64,000 nucleotides of DNA from Pseudomonas hunanensis (GTDB taxonomy: Bacteria > Pseudomonadota > Gammaproteobacteria > Pseudomonadales > Pseudomonadaceae), in contig NZ_QJRC01000088.1 in NCBI RefSeq assembly GCF_013393325.1, positions 145,215-209,214 on the forward strand, in the 5' to 3' direction. Shown here one piece after another: positions 36,854-46,957 of this stretch. A program made the translations under genes and the position numbers. Position 1 is the first letter of the stretch. Each line of letters starts with the position of its first letter. Below the pieces are notes generated by a model that was given only the letters and a program-made list of their open reading frames with translations, made no database searches and had not been told where the DNA came from.

Positions 36854-37855
36854 ATGTTGCCACGCAAGCCCCTACTGGCCGCTCTGGCCCTGACCCTGTT
36901 CGGCGGCACCGCCCAAGCAGCGGACGAAGTGGTGGTGTACTCCTCGCGCATCGACGAGCTGATCAAGCCGGTGTTCGATGCGTATACCGCCAAGACCGGG
37001 GTCAAGATCAAGTTCATCACCGACAAGGAAGCCCCGCTGATGCAGCGCATCAAGGCCGAGGGCGACAACGGCGTGGCCGACCTGCTGCTGACCGTCGATG
37101 CCGGCAACCTGTGGCAGGCCGAGCAGATGGGCATTCTGCAGCCAATCAAGTCCGACATCATCGACCAGAACATTCCGCCGCAGTACCGCGCCTCGTCCCA
37201 TGACTGGACCGGCCTGAGCCTGCGCGCTCGCACCATCATCTACTCCACCGAGCGGGTCAAACCCGAGGAGTTGAGCACCTACGAAGCCCTGGCTGACAAG
37301 CAGTGGGAAGGCCGCCTGTGCCTGCGCACCGCGAAGAAAGTGTACAACCAGTCGCTGACCGCCACCCTGATCGAAACCCACGGTGAGGCGAAGACCGAGC
37401 AAGTCGTCAAAGGCTGGGTCAACAACCTGTCCACCGATGTGTTCTCCGACGACAACGCGGTGATCCAGGCCATCGAGGCCGGCCAGTGTGACGTGGGTGT
37501 GGTCAACACCTACTACTACGGCCGCCTGCACAAGCAGAACCCGAACCTGCCGGTGAAGATCTTCTGGCCCAACCAGGGTGATCGTGGGGTGCACGTGAAC
37601 CTGTCGGGTATTGGCCTGACCAAGCATGCACCGCACCCGGAAGCCGCGAAAAAGCTGGTGGAATGGATGACGGGTGAAGAAGCGCAGAAGCTGTTCGCCG
37701 ACATCAACCAGGAGTTCCCGGCCAACCCGAAGGTCAAACCATCGGATGAAGTGGCTGCGTGGGGCAGCTTCAAGGCCGACAGCATTCCAGTGGAAATCGC
37801 TGGCAAGCGCCAGGCTGAAGCCATTCGCCTGATGGATCGGGCTGGCTACAACTAA
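36854..37855 (+). CDS. Ferric iron ABC transporter, periplasmic binding protein
   Basis: A 333-residue FbpA/FutA-type binding protein. Signal peptide [18 protein letters not shown], then [36 protein letters not shown] carries the tandem tyrosines that bind Fe(III). aggag at 36841 fixes the ATG at 36854. The membrane permease gene follows after a REP pair; no ATPase gene is adjacent, so it must be elsewhere. Iron regulation is likely but no convincing Fur box was found; a short inverted repeat aaatgg/ccattt lies at 36801-36821. Confidence 0.92.
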   Translation: MLPRKPLLAALALTLFGGTAQAADEVVVYSSRIDELIKPVFDAYTAKTGVKIKFITDKEAPLMQRIKAEGDNGVADLLLTVDAGNLWQAEQMGILQPIKSDIIDQNIPPQYRASSHDWTGLSLRARTIIYSTERVKPEELSTYEALADKQWEGRLCLRTAKKVYNQSLTATLIETHGEAKTEQVVKGWVNNLSTDVFSDDNAVIQAIEAGQCDVGVVNTYYYGRLHKQNPNLPVKIFWPNQGDRGVHVNLSGIGLTKHAPHPEAAKKLVEWMTGEEAQKLFADINQEFPANPKVKPSDEVAAWGSFKADSIPVEIAGKRQAEAIRLMDRAGYN

Positions 37856-37893
37856 GCGCCAGGCTTTATCCTTCCGGGGCCTATCAGGGCCCT

Positions 37894-37975
37894 TTCGCGG
37901 GCACGCCCGCTCCCACAGGAACTGCACAGGATTCAAGCATCCTGCGGCCCCTGTGGGAGCGGGCATGCCCGCGAA
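37894..37975. repeat. Paired inverted REP element
   Basis: Arms 37894-37918 and 37951-37975 of the gtgggagcgggc family, inverted, with one central difference. It lies between the iron-binding protein gene and the permease gene of the same transporter, where it could lower permease expression relative to the binding protein. Confidence 0.85.
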
Positions 37976-38017
37976 CGACCGCCGAGCGGTCGCAAATCAG
38001 CCACAGAGACAGTCAAC

Positions 38018-39640
38018 TTGCCCCACACCCCCCAACGCCGCTGGTACTTACCGGTCTCCTTGATCGCCGCCCTGGTGCTGCTGCCCCTGAGCGTGCTGCT
38101 GCTGTCCTGGCAATCGATTGATCTGCAGATCTGGTCGCACCTGCTCGACACCCAGATGACTCGCCTGCTCGGCAATACCCTGACGCTGGTGGTGGGTGTA
38201 GGCATCGGCGTCACCGTGCTGGGCGTCAGCCTCGCCTGGCTCACCAGCCTCTGCGAGTTCCCCGGTCGGCGCTGGCTGGACTGGGCGCTGATGCTGCCGT
38301 TCGCCATCCCGGCCTATGTACTGGCGTTCGTCTTCGTCGGCCTGCTGGACTTCGCCGGGCCGGTGCAAAGCGCCCTGCGTGAAGTGTTCGGGCCAATGCG
38401 CCTGCCTCGGGTGCGTTCCACCGGCGGGGTGATCATCGTTTTGGTGCTGGTGTTCTACCCCTATGTCTACTTGCTGGCACGCACGGCGTTCCTGGCCCAA
38501 GGCAAGGGCCTGATGGAGGCGGCGCGGGTGCTCGGGCTGTCGCCCCTGCAGGCATTCTGGCGTGTGGCACTGCCCATGGCGCGACCGGCGATCGGCGCCG
38601 GCATCGCGTTGGCACTGATGGAAACCCTGGCCGATTTCGGTGCGGTGGCGGTGTTCAACTTCGACACCTTCACCACTGCCATCTACAAGACCTGGTACGG
38701 CTTCTTCAGCTTGTCCAGTGCAGCCCAACTGGCCAGCCTGCTGCTGTTGGCCGTCATGCTGGTGCTGTACGGCGAGCGCCGCGCGCGCGGTGCTAGCCGC
38801 AGTGGCAACGAACGGCCGCGCGCGCAGGCGCTGTATCACCTGCGTGGGGTCAAGGCGTTGCTGGCCAGTGGTTGGTGCCTGCTGGTGTTCGCCTGCGCTT
38901 TTGTCATCCCACTGCTGCAACTGTTGGTGTGGTTCTGGCAGCGCGGTCGGCATGACCTGGACGAGCGTTATGTCGGCCTGGTGCTGCACACCCTGTACCT
39001 GGGCGGCATGGCGGCGCTGGTCACGGTATGCGTGGCACTGCTGCTGGCCTTTGCCCGGCGCCAGGCGCCGACCGGCGGTATTCGCGCCGGGGTTGGCCTG
39101 GCCAACCTGGGGTATGCCTTGCCCGGTTCGGTGTTGGCGGTGTCGATCATGCTGGCCTTCAGTTACCTCGACAACCACCTGGTCATCCCGCTGTCCAGCT
39201 GGCTGGGCGGGGCCGGCAAGCCGCTGCTGCTAGGCAGCCTTTCGGCGTTGCTGCTGGCCTACCTGGTGCGCTTCATCGCAGTGGCTTACGGGCCACTGGA
39301 GAGCAGCCTGGAACGCATTCGCCCGTCACTGCCCGAAGCCTCCCGAAGCCTCGGTGTCGGTGGCGCAAGATTGTTTTTCAAGGTGTATCTGCCGCTGCTG
39401 GTACCCGGTGCCCTTAGCGCGGCATTGTTGGTGTTCGTCGACGTGCTCAAGGAAATGCCAGCCACCTTGCTGATGCGACCGTTCGGCTGGGACACCCTCG
39501 CCGTGCGGGTATTCGAGATGACCAGCGAGGGCGAGTGGGCGCGTGCCTCGCTGCCAGCATTGACGCTGGTGCTGGTGGGCCTGTTGCCGGTCATCGGCCT
39601 GATCCGCCGCTCGGCACGTCGACCCGGTCACAGTCACTGA
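38018..39640 (+). CDS. Ferric iron ABC transporter permease (FbpB type)
   Basis: A 540-residue permease made of two fused BPD-transp-1 units with about 12 membrane helices. EAA loops: EAARVLGLSPLQAFWRVALPMARPA in the first half and EASRSLGVGGARLFFKVYLPLLVPG in the second. The best start is TTG at 38018, since the first helix (LPVSLIAALVLLPLSVLLL) begins ten residues later and the next Met would cut it off. It imports Fe(III) delivered by the preceding binding protein. Confidence 0.92.
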   Translation: MPHTPQRRWYLPVSLIAALVLLPLSVLLLSWQSIDLQIWSHLLDTQMTRLLGNTLTLVVGVGIGVTVLGVSLAWLTSLCEFPGRRWLDWALMLPFAIPAYVLAFVFVGLLDFAGPVQSALREVFGPMRLPRVRSTGGVIIVLVLVFYPYVYLLARTAFLAQGKGLMEAARVLGLSPLQAFWRVALPMARPAIGAGIALALMETLADFGAVAVFNFDTFTTAIYKTWYGFFSLSSAAQLASLLLLAVMLVLYGERRARGASRSGNERPRAQALYHLRGVKALLASGWCLLVFACAFVIPLLQLLVWFWQRGRHDLDERYVGLVLHTLYLGGMAALVTVCVALLLAFARRQAPTGGIRAGVGLANLGYALPGSVLAVSIMLAFSYLDNHLVIPLSSWLGGAGKPLLLGSLSALLLAYLVRFIAVAYGPLESSLERIRPSLPEASRSLGVGGARLFFKVYLPLLVPGALSAALLVFVDVLKEMPATLLMRPFGWDTLAVRVFEMTSEGEWARASLPALTLVLVGLLPVIGLIRRSARRPGHSH

Positions 39641-39763
39641 GGGTGCCAGCTGGCGACCTTGCGGCTACAATGCGCGGCATTCGCGCGGCGGGTACTTACA
39701 ACAAGAGCTGACGACCCACGTCATCGACCGCCGCCGCTTCGCCACGCCCGGAAGGAGAAACCC

Positions 39764-40846
39764 ATGGGACAGCGCACGCTTTTGTATGACCTGCATCTGG
39801 CGCTAGGCGCCAAGACGGTCGATTTCGGTGGCTGGGACATGCCCCTGCACTATGGCTCGCAGGTCGAGGAGCACCATCAGGTGCGCAGCGACTGCGGCGT
39901 CTTCGATGTTTCCCATATGACCGTGATCGATGTCGACGGCACCGATGCCACCGCTTGGCTGCAGCGTTTGCTGGCCAACGACGTGGCCCGCCTCGACGAC
40001 GTCGGCAAGGCACTGTACAGCCCGCTGCTCCACGAGCAGGGTGGGGTAATCGACGACTTGCTCGTCTACCGCATGGAAAACGGCTACCGCCTGGTCACCA
40101 ATGCCGCCACCCGAGCCAAAGTGCTCGACTGGTTAGAGCAGCAGCGGGCCGGTTTCGCCGTGAACTTCCAGCCCCGTCCCGACCTGGCCATCCTCGCCAT
40201 CCAGGGGCCGCATGCCCGCGAAAAGGTCGCCGCTTTGCTCAGCCCTGCACGCGCGGCCCTGATTCGTGAACTGCGCCCGTTCGAAGGCGTCGCCGAAGGT
40301 GACTGGTTCATTGCCCGCACCGGGTACACCGGTGAAGACGGCCTGGAGATCATCTTTCCAGGCGATCAAGCAGTGGCCTTCTTCAACGACCTGGTCGGCG
40401 CCGGCATTGCCCCGAGCGGCCTTGGCGCCCGCGATACGTTGCGCCTGGAAGCCGGCATGAACCTGTACGGCCAGGACATCGACGAAAACCACACTCCGCT
40501 CACTTCCAACCTGGGCTGGAGCATCGCCTGGGAGCCCGCCGAGCGCGACTTCATCGGCCGTGCCGGCCTGTTGGCGGAAATCGAGCGCGGTGTGCAGGAG
40601 AAACTGGTCGGTCTGGTGCTGGAAGAGCGCGGCGTGCTGCGTGCCCACCAGGTGGTGCGCGTAGCCGGGATTGGCGAAGGGGAGATCACCAGTGGTAGTT
40701 TCTCACCTACGCTGAGCAAGTCCATTGCCCTGGCGCGCGTGCCCATGGCGACCGGTGACCGGGCCGAAGTGGAAATTCGCGGCAAATGGTACCCGGTGCG
40801 GGTGGTCAAACCGACCTTCGTGCGCCACGGCAAGATCCTGATCTGA
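39764..40846 (+). CDS. gcvT: Glycine cleavage system T protein (aminomethyltransferase)
   Basis: A 360-residue THF-dependent aminomethyltransferase that releases ammonia and methylene-THF from the H-protein-bound intermediate. Motifs: [33 protein letters not shown], the THF-binding [12 protein letters not shown] with catalytic Asp region, and [13 protein letters not shown]. aaggag at 39752 sets the ATG. First gene of gcvT-gcvH-gcvP. I found no glycine riboswitch in the 120 bases upstream. Confidence 0.96.
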   Translation: MGQRTLLYDLHLALGAKTVDFGGWDMPLHYGSQVEEHHQVRSDCGVFDVSHMTVIDVDGTDATAWLQRLLANDVARLDDVGKALYSPLLHEQGGVIDDLLVYRMENGYRLVTNAATRAKVLDWLEQQRAGFAVNFQPRPDLAILAIQGPHAREKVAALLSPARAALIRELRPFEGVAEGDWFIARTGYTGEDGLEIIFPGDQAVAFFNDLVGAGIAPSGLGARDTLRLEAGMNLYGQDIDENHTPLTSNLGWSIAWEPAERDFIGRAGLLAEIERGVQEKLVGLVLEERGVLRAHQVVRVAGIGEGEITSGSFSPTLSKSIALARVPMATGDRAEVEIRGKWYPVRVVKPTFVRHGKILI

Positions 40847-40897
40847 ACAATTATCAACCGGCGGGCGTACCGCTGAGCCAATCGAGGAATTCAAGAC

Positions 40898-41281
40898 ATG
40901 AGCAATATCCCCGCCGACCTGCGTTTTGCCGAAAGCCATGAATGGGCTCGCCTGGAAGCCGACGGCAGCGTGACCGTGGGTATCAGCGACCACGCCCAGC
41001 AAGCCTTGGGTGACGTGGTGTTCGTCGAGTTGGCCGAAGTCGGCAAGGTATTCGCCGCTGGCGACGCTGCCGGCGTGGTCGAGTCGGTCAAGGCCGCTTC
41101 GGACATCTACGCCCCGATCGGTGGTGAAGTGATTGCCGTCAACGAAGAACTGGCCGACAGCCCAGAGCAGCTCAACGAAGAACCGTACGGCGCGTGGATC
41201 TTCAAACTGAAGCCAAGCGACAAGGCCGAGCTGGACAAGCTGCTTGACGCTGCTGGTTACGCAGCAGCTATCGGCGAGTAA
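40898..41281 (+). CDS. gcvH: Glycine cleavage system H protein
   Basis: A 127-residue lipoyl carrier that shuttles the aminomethyl group between P, T and L proteins. The lipoylated residue is Lys65 in [12 protein letters not shown]. The N-terminal [12 protein letters not shown] and [11 protein letters not shown] are typical. It is 51 bases after gcvT and followed by a hairpin before gcvP. Confidence 0.97.
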   Translation: MSNIPADLRFAESHEWARLEADGSVTVGISDHAQQALGDVVFVELAEVGKVFAAGDAAGVVESVKAASDIYAPIGGEVIAVNEELADSPEQLNEEPYGAWIFKLKPSDKAELDKLLDAAGYAAAIGE

Positions 41282-41295
41282 CACCGCGTCGCCTG

Positions 41296-41317
41296 CTTCG
41301 CGGCTTTAGCCGCGAAG
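41296..41317. other. Intercistronic hairpin between gcvH and gcvP
   Basis: A perfect 10-bp stem cttcgcggct / agccgcgaag with a 2-base loop and no T-run. It may stabilise the gcvTH message or partially terminate; it also resembles half of a REP element. Confidence 0.5.
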
Positions 41318-41413
41318 AGGCCAGGCCTGTGAGCAAGTTTCCCCGCAGAATCGGCAATCCCTTCCTAGACTTGTAAGTCTCCATGAGACCCGGTCTAGGA
41401 AGAGAGCGTCGTC

Positions 41414-44287
41414 ATGTCCCAGTCGCCATCCCTGCATCAACTGCAAGAGCTCAACCCTTTCCTGCGTCGCCACCTGGGCCCCGATGCCGCCGAGCAGCAG
41501 GCCATGCTCAAGGTGCTGGGCGTCGCCAGCCGCAACGAGCTGATCGAGCAGACCGTACCGCCTGACATCCGCCTCAATCGCCCCCTCGACCTGCCGGCGG
41601 CGCTGGACGAACAGGCCGCCCTGGCCAAGCTCGCCGGTTACGCCGAACAGAACCAGGTGTGGACCAGCCTGATCGGCATGGGCTACCACGGCACCATCAC
41701 CCCCACGGTCATCCTGCGCAACGTGCTGGAAAACCCCGGCTGGTACACCGCCTACACGCCCTACCAACCGGAAATTGCCCAGGGCCGGCTCGAGGCGCTG
41801 CTGAACTTCCAGCAGATGGTCATCGACCTCACCGGCCTGGCCCTGGCCAATGCCTCGCTGCTCGATGAAGCCACCGCCGCCGCCGAGGCCATGGCCCTGG
41901 CCAAGCGGGTGGCGCGCAACAAGAGCAACGCGTTCTTCGCCGACGAACACTGCCACCCGCAGACCCTGTCGGTACTCAAGACCCGCGCCGAGGGCTTCGG
42001 CTTCGAGCTGATCGTCGATGCTGTGGATAACCTTGCCAATCACGCGGTGTTCGGCGCTTTGCTGCAGTACCCCGACACCCATGGCGAAGTGCGCGACTTG
42101 CGCCCGCTGATCGACCAGTTGCACAGCCAACAGGCCCTGGCCTGCGTGGCGGCCGACCTGCTCAGCCTGGTGGTGCTGGCGCCACCGGGGGAACTGGGTG
42201 CCGATGTGGTGCTGGGCTCGACCCAGCGCTTTGGTGTGCCGATGGGCTACGGCGGGCCCCACGCGGCCTATTTCGCCTGCCGCGACGACTACAAACGGGC
42301 CATGCCGGGGCGCATCATCGGCGTATCGCGCGACGCCCGTGGTAACACGGCATTGCGTATGGCCCTGCAAACCCGCGAGCAGCATATCCGCCGCGAGAAG
42401 GCCAACTCCAACATCTGCACGGCCCAGGTGCTGCTGGCCAACATTGCCGGCTTCTACGCGGTGTACCACGGCCCGGAAGGCCTGCAACGCATCGCCCAGC
42501 GCGTGCACCGGCTGACCTTCATCCTGGCCGCCGGCCTTGAGGCCAAAGGCATCAAGCGGCTCAACCAGCACTTCTTCGACACCCTTACCCTGGATGTTGG
42601 CGGGGCGCAGGCGGCCATCATCGAAAGCGCCGAAGCGGCGCACATCAACCTGCGCATTCTAGGGCGCGGGCATTTGGGCGTGAGCCTGGATGAAACGTGC
42701 AACGAGCATACGGTGCTGCGCCTGCTCGATATTTTCCTAGGCGTGGATCACGGCCTGGAAATCGCCGCCCTCGACCAGTTGGCCCTGCCTGAAGGCATTC
42801 CCGCCAGCCTGGTACGGCGCACCCCCTTGCTTGCCCACCCGGTATTCAACCTACACCACAGCGAAACCGAGATGCTGCGCTACCTCAAGCAGCTGGAGAA
42901 CAAGGACCTGGCGCTTAACCAGTCGATGATCCCGCTGGGCTCCTGCACCATGAAACTCAACGCCACCAGCGAGATGATACCCATCACCTGGCCCGGTTTC
43001 GCTCACCTGCATCCGTTTGCCCCAGCGTCCCAGGCCAGCGGGTACAAGGCGATGATCGACGAGCTGGAAAGCTGGCTGTGCGCGATCACAGGCTTCGATG
43101 CCATCTGCATGCAGCCCAACTCCGGTGCTCAGGGCGAGTACGCCGGCCTGATGGCGATAACCCGCTACCACCGCAGCCGTCACCAGCCGCAGCGCACGTT
43201 GTGCCTGATCCCGTCGTCAGCGCACGGTACCAACCCGGCGTCAGCGCAGATGGCTGGCATGGAAGTGGTGATCGTCGATTGCGACAACGATGGCAACGTC
43301 GACCTGGCCGACCTCAAGGCCAAAGCCCACGCGGCGGGGGAGCGCCTGTCGTGCCTTATGATCACCTACCCCTCGACCCATGGCGTGTACGAAGAGGGCA
43401 TACGCGAAATTTGCGAGGTGGTGCACCAGCACGGCGGCCAGGTGTACATGGACGGTGCCAACCTCAATGCCCAGGTGGGCTTGGCGCGCCCGGCGGACAT
43501 TGGGGCCGATGTTTCGCACATGAACCTGCACAAGACCTTCTGCATCCCCCATGGCGGCGGCGGCCCGGGCATGGGGCCGATTGGTATTCGCGCGCACCTT
43601 ACGCCGTTCGTCGCCAGCCACCCTGTGGTGCCGGTGCCGGGGTTGGACCCGAACAACAGCGCGGTCAGTGCCGCGCCCTGGGGCAGCGCAAGCATTTTGC
43701 CGATCAGCTGGATGTATATCGCCATGATGGGCCCGCAGCTGGCCGATGCCAGCGAGGTAGCGATTCTCTCGGCCAACTACCTGGCCAGCCAGCTGGGAGG
43801 TGCTTTCCCGGTGCTCTATCGCGGGCGAAACCAGCGTGTGGCGCATGAGTGCATCCTCGACCTGCGGCCGTTGAAGGCCCTGACCGGCATCAGCGAGGAG
43901 GATGTCGCCAAGCGCCTGATGGACTATGGCTTCCATGCGCCGACCATGTCGTTCCCGGTGCCGGGCACGCTGATGGTGGAACCGACCGAAAGTGAATCGA
44001 AGGCCGAGCTGGACCGGTTTGTCGAGGCCATGCTGGCGATTCGGGCGGAAATTGCCGAGGTGCAGGAGGGCAACTGGCCAGCGGAGAACAACCCGCTCAA
44101 ACATGCGCCGCATACCCTGGCGGATGTACTGGGGGTGTGGGACAGGCCGTATAGCCTGGAGCAGGCAGTGGCACCCAGTGCTCATGCGCGCCAGCATAAG
44201 TACTGGCCGGCGGTGAACCGGGTGGACAACGTGTATGGGGACAGGAATTTGTTCTGTGCTTGTGTGCCGGTGGAGGCGTATCGCTGA
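41414..44287 (+). CDS. gcvP: Glycine dehydrogenase (decarboxylating), P protein
   Basis: A 957-residue PLP enzyme that decarboxylates glycine and passes the aminomethyl group to the H protein. Both halves are fused as in other gammaproteobacteria. The PLP lysine is Lys707 in [25 protein letters not shown] near the start and [32 protein letters not shown] are signature stretches. aggaag at 41398 supports the start. It ends the gcvTHP cluster; a 12-bp hairpin follows. The L protein gene is not in the window. Confidence 0.97.
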   Translation: MSQSPSLHQLQELNPFLRRHLGPDAAEQQAMLKVLGVASRNELIEQTVPPDIRLNRPLDLPAALDEQAALAKLAGYAEQNQVWTSLIGMGYHGTITPTVILRNVLENPGWYTAYTPYQPEIAQGRLEALLNFQQMVIDLTGLALANASLLDEATAAAEAMALAKRVARNKSNAFFADEHCHPQTLSVLKTRAEGFGFELIVDAVDNLANHAVFGALLQYPDTHGEVRDLRPLIDQLHSQQALACVAADLLSLVVLAPPGELGADVVLGSTQRFGVPMGYGGPHAAYFACRDDYKRAMPGRIIGVSRDARGNTALRMALQTREQHIRREKANSNICTAQVLLANIAGFYAVYHGPEGLQRIAQRVHRLTFILAAGLEAKGIKRLNQHFFDTLTLDVGGAQAAIIESAEAAHINLRILGRGHLGVSLDETCNEHTVLRLLDIFLGVDHGLEIAALDQLALPEGIPASLVRRTPLLAHPVFNLHHSETEMLRYLKQLENKDLALNQSMIPLGSCTMKLNATSEMIPITWPGFAHLHPFAPASQASGYKAMIDELESWLCAITGFDAICMQPNSGAQGEYAGLMAITRYHRSRHQPQRTLCLIPSSAHGTNPASAQMAGMEVVIVDCDNDGNVDLADLKAKAHAAGERLSCLMITYPSTHGVYEEGIREICEVVHQHGGQVYMDGANLNAQVGLARPADIGADVSHMNLHKTFCIPHGGGGPGMGPIGIRAHLTPFVASHPVVPVPGLDPNNSAVSAAPWGSASILPISWMYIAMMGPQLADASEVAILSANYLASQLGGAFPVLYRGRNQRVAHECILDLRPLKALTGISEEDVAKRLMDYGFHAPTMSFPVPGTLMVEPTESESKAELDRFVEAMLAIRAEIAEVQEGNWPAENNPLKHAPHTLADVLGVWDRPYSLEQAVAPSAHARQHKYWPAVNRVDNVYGDRNLFCACVPVEAYR

Positions 44288-44300
44288 GTTCGGTGGTGGG

Positions 44301-44328
44301 TGCGTCGCGGGCGCTTGCCCGCGACGCA
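44301..44328. terminator. Bidirectional hairpin after gcvP
   Basis: Perfect 12-bp arms (44301-44312, 44317-44328) around GCTT, in the 51-base gap between the converging gcvP and DUF2388 genes. There is no T-run; its role as terminator rests on position. Confidence 0.6.
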
Positions 44329-44338
44329 GACGACGCGG

Positions 44339-44653
44339 TTACTCGGCTACCGCATTCTTCGCCAGGATGGCATTGGCCAGCTCCATGTCGGACGCTTGCA
44401 TCCCCGGGTTCTCTGCCCGTGCCTGGCGCATGGCCGCTTCCAGGAACGGCCCGCGAATCGCGCCTTCGCTGGCGACGAAGCTGCTGGCGTCATCCTGCGC
44501 GGCCACGACCAGCTTGTGGTCGCGCGAGGTCAGGTAGCTCGATGCCGTAGTGGCACCGGAAGTCATCACGTTACGCCAGAAGGTATCGGCCATGGCCGAG
44601 CCGATAGGCAGCGAGAGCAAGGCAGCGGCGGCGATGGCGGTTTTGAGACGCAT
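44339..44653 (-). CDS. DUF2388 exported small protein
   Basis: A 104-residue precursor with a signal peptide (LKTAIAAAALLSLPIGSAMA) and the DUF2388/TIGR02448 domain: DTFWRNVMTSGATTASSYLTSRDHKLVVAAQDDASSFVAS and GAIRGPFLEAAM. The family is nearly restricted to pseudomonads, often in multiple copies, and has no known function. The Shine-Dalgarno gaggt lies just upstream of the ATG at 44653. Confidence 0.85.
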   Translation of the reverse strand: MRLKTAIAAAALLSLPIGSAMADTFWRNVMTSGATTASSYLTSRDHKLVVAAQDDASSFVASEGAIRGPFLEAAMRQARAENPGMQASDMELANAILAKNAVAE

Positions 44654-44741
44654 GTTGAAACACCTCGAAGGGTGAGGGTTGAAGATGCGCGGTTGGATCT
44701 TTTCGGACGAGGCAAGTTCCTTGAATACAAAGGACTTTTCG

Positions 44742-46415
44742 TCAGTTACAGACGCGTAGCACTTCCTCCGCACGGGTCTGTCCGCTAGCCACCTTTGCTT
44801 CTCCGCAGCGACGCAGGTCAACCAGGCCGTCGGCCAGTGCCTGGCGCCGTAAATGTGCCAGGTCGGCGTGGGGACCGATCAATGCACGCAGGCTTTCGCT
44901 GGGCTGCAACAGCTCGAACAAGCCCGTGCGCCCATGAAAACCGGTGCCTCGGCAGGTTTGGCAAGTGGCTGATGAACGTGCCTGGCAGTCCGTGCACACG
45001 GTGCGCACCAGGCGTTGGGCCATGACCCCGATCAGCGTCGCCTTGATCAGGTAGTCGGCTACGCCCAGCTCAAGCAAGCGTGTGATTGCTGCGCAAGCAT
45101 CGTTGGTATGCAGGGTCGACAGCACCAGGTGCCCGGTGAGTGCAGCTTGCACCGCCACCAGGGCGGTTTCGCGGTCACGGATTTCGCCGATCATGATGAT
45201 ATCCGGGTCCTGGCGCAGCATGGCCCGCACGCCGTTGGCAAAACCCAGGTCCAGCGCGGGCTGCACCTGCAGCTGGTTGAAGGCAGGGTCGAGGCGCTCG
45301 ATGGGGTCTTCGATGGTGCACAGGTTGACCTGCGGCGTGGCCAGCAGCTTGAGGCTGGCGTACAGGGTGCTGGTCTTGCCGGAACCGGTGGGGCCAGTCA
45401 CCAGGATAATGCCCTGGCGCTGGTGCAGCAGGCCTTGCCACTGGGCCAATTGCTGGCCTTGCAGGCCGAGGTGGTCGAAGCCCTCCTGCAGCTGCTGCGG
45501 GTCGAACAGGCGCAGCACCAGTTTTTCGCCAAACGGGGTGGGCAGGGTGGATAGCCGCAGCTCCACTTCACTGCCGCCTGGCAGGCGGCTTTGCAACCTA
45601 CCGTCCTGCGGCCGGCGCTTTTCTGCCACATCCATGCGGCCCAGGTGTTTCAGGCGGCTGACCAGCGCCAGGGTGACGCTGGCTGGGAAGGCATAGACAG
45701 TGTGCAACAGGCCGTCAATGCGGTAACGCAGCTGGCCCTGTTCGCGGCGGGGCTCCAAGTGGACATCGCTGGCGCGCTGTTCAATGGCGTACTGCAGCAG
45801 CCAATCGACGATATGCACGATGTGCGCGTCGTCGGCACCGGCCTCGGCCTGGCGCTTGCCCAGTTCCAGCAATTGCTCGAGTTCGCCCAGGCTCGTCGAC
45901 TGCTGGTACTGCGCGCCTTTTACCGATTGGGCCAGATGCTGAAACGACTGCCCGGACTGGCGGATCTGTAGCGGGCTGGCCAGCACGCGCCGAACTGATC
46001 TGCCGAGGCTACGGGCCAGGTCTGCCTGCCAGTCATCCTGATAGGGCTGGGCGCTGGCGACGGTAACGCTGGACGCATCGGCGGCGACGATGAGAATGCC
46101 ATGGCGCTGGGCGAAGGCAGGGGAGATCAAGCCGGCGACCTGGGGCAGGTCGAGTTGCATGGGGTCGATGCGCAAGTAGGGCTGGCCAACCTTGTTGGCC
46201 AGCCATTGGCAGAGGTGGTCCAGGTCCAGGGGTTGGCCGGTGTGGTGGCGGTCTTCCAGGCTGCAAGCAGCGATCTGCTCCAGCGGGTGGCCTGTGGGGT
46301 GGGTGGTGGCGTGTTCGAGTACTTGCAAGGTGTCGTTGGCATGCAAGCGCTGGTCGGCGAGCAGAGCTTCGAGCACGCAGTTGAGGTCGAGTGCCGGGCT
46401 GTCGGGGGTATGCAT
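44742..46415 (-). CDS. Orphan type II/IV secretion ATPase (GspE/PilB-like)
   Basis: A 557-residue secretion ATPase. N-terminal GspE-II domain (GLISPAFAQRHGILIVAADASSVTVA), then the catalytic domain with Walker A GPTGSGKTSTLYASLKLL, Asp box, Walker B IIMIGEIRDRETA, His box LSTLHTNDACAAI, and a zinc-type four-cysteine site CTDCQARSSATCQTC. Such ATPases drive pilus or pseudopilus assembly. No inner-membrane (gspF/pilC) or pilin genes are near, so its machine is unknown. No clear ribosome site precedes 46415. Confidence 0.88.
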   Translation of the reverse strand: MHTPDSPALDLNCVLEALLADQRLHANDTLQVLEHATTHPTGHPLEQIAACSLEDRHHTGQPLDLDHLCQWLANKVGQPYLRIDPMQLDLPQVAGLISPAFAQRHGILIVAADASSVTVASAQPYQDDWQADLARSLGRSVRRVLASPLQIRQSGQSFQHLAQSVKGAQYQQSTSLGELEQLLELGKRQAEAGADDAHIVHIVDWLLQYAIEQRASDVHLEPRREQGQLRYRIDGLLHTVYAFPASVTLALVSRLKHLGRMDVAEKRRPQDGRLQSRLPGGSEVELRLSTLPTPFGEKLVLRLFDPQQLQEGFDHLGLQGQQLAQWQGLLHQRQGIILVTGPTGSGKTSTLYASLKLLATPQVNLCTIEDPIERLDPAFNQLQVQPALDLGFANGVRAMLRQDPDIIMIGEIRDRETALVAVQAALTGHLVLSTLHTNDACAAITRLLELGVADYLIKATLIGVMAQRLVRTVCTDCQARSSATCQTCRGTGFHGRTGLFELLQPSESLRALIGPHADLAHLRRQALADGLVDLRRCGEAKVASGQTRAEEVLRVCN

Positions 46416-46525
46416 GGTGGGCGTCCGTGCCTGATGAGAGCGTGCTGATCAAGGCTAGCCGGGCGGCGCAGAGGCATCGGAGGTGAAAGGTTTCGGGGTT
46501 TTGCTGCACAGCCACAGCAGCGCTG

Positions 46526-46831
46526 TCAGACCGCGGCCAGTTCCACCCGTTGCAGGTTGGTCAGGCTTACTTCGCCAACACACACCAGGTTACGCAGTTT
46601 CTGCGCAATCACCTCGGCCCGGTGCCAGCTCAAACCGCCGATGCCGACTTCAATGTTCAGCCAGTCTCCCTGCTGGTTGACCTGCACGCTGTGCGGGGTC
46701 AGGAATTGCAGGGCGAACAGGTTGAGCACCCGGCACAGGCTGTCAGGCTCGGCTTCGGCCTGCAGGCGATAGTGCACGGTGCTGTGGGCGTTGTTGGCGG
46801 CCCAGGCGTCGGTACGGGGCTGTGCGTTCAT
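46526..46831 (-). CDS. Small ACT-like domain protein, divergent from an Lrp regulator
   Basis: A 101-residue protein I do not recognise by name. From about residue 18 it has a beta-alpha-beta-beta-alpha-beta pattern (HYRLQAEAEPDSLCRVLNLFALQ, SVQVNQQGDWLNIEVGIG, HRAEVIAQKLRNLVCVGEVSL) resembling the ACT domain of IlvM/IlvH, the small regulatory subunits of acetohydroxyacid synthase. ACT domains bind amino acids. Lying head to head with an Lrp/AsnC gene suggests an amino-acid-related role; this is inference from fold pattern and position. Confidence 0.65.
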   Translation of the reverse strand: MNAQPRTDAWAANNAHSTVHYRLQAEAEPDSLCRVLNLFALQFLTPHSVQVNQQGDWLNIEVGIGGLSWHRAEVIAQKLRNLVCVGEVSLTNLQRVELAAV

Positions 46832-46957
46832 GCTGGTCTCCGCAAATGTGGGAGAAATTCTTGCACGTTGGTCGGGGTATTTTTTCGCTATGATTTGATC
46901 TTTTCGCGGGCTTTGCGAATTGATCAATTCATAGGTCGCGTATTTGGAGGCATATCA
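46832..46957. promoter_or_regulatory. Divergent control region with 14-bp palindrome
   Basis: This AT-rich 126-base gap separates the ACT-like gene and the Lrp/AsnC gene. It contains the perfect palindrome gaattgatcaattc at 46917-46930, 27 bases before the regulator start, and a T-rich tract at 46880-46886. The palindrome is a candidate autoregulatory Lrp operator. Confidence 0.45.

Noticed and set aside
39641..39763. Glycine riboswitch upstream of gcvT
   Set aside because: The gap is only about 120 bases and lacks the conserved glycine aptamer core; a tandem aptamer would not fit.
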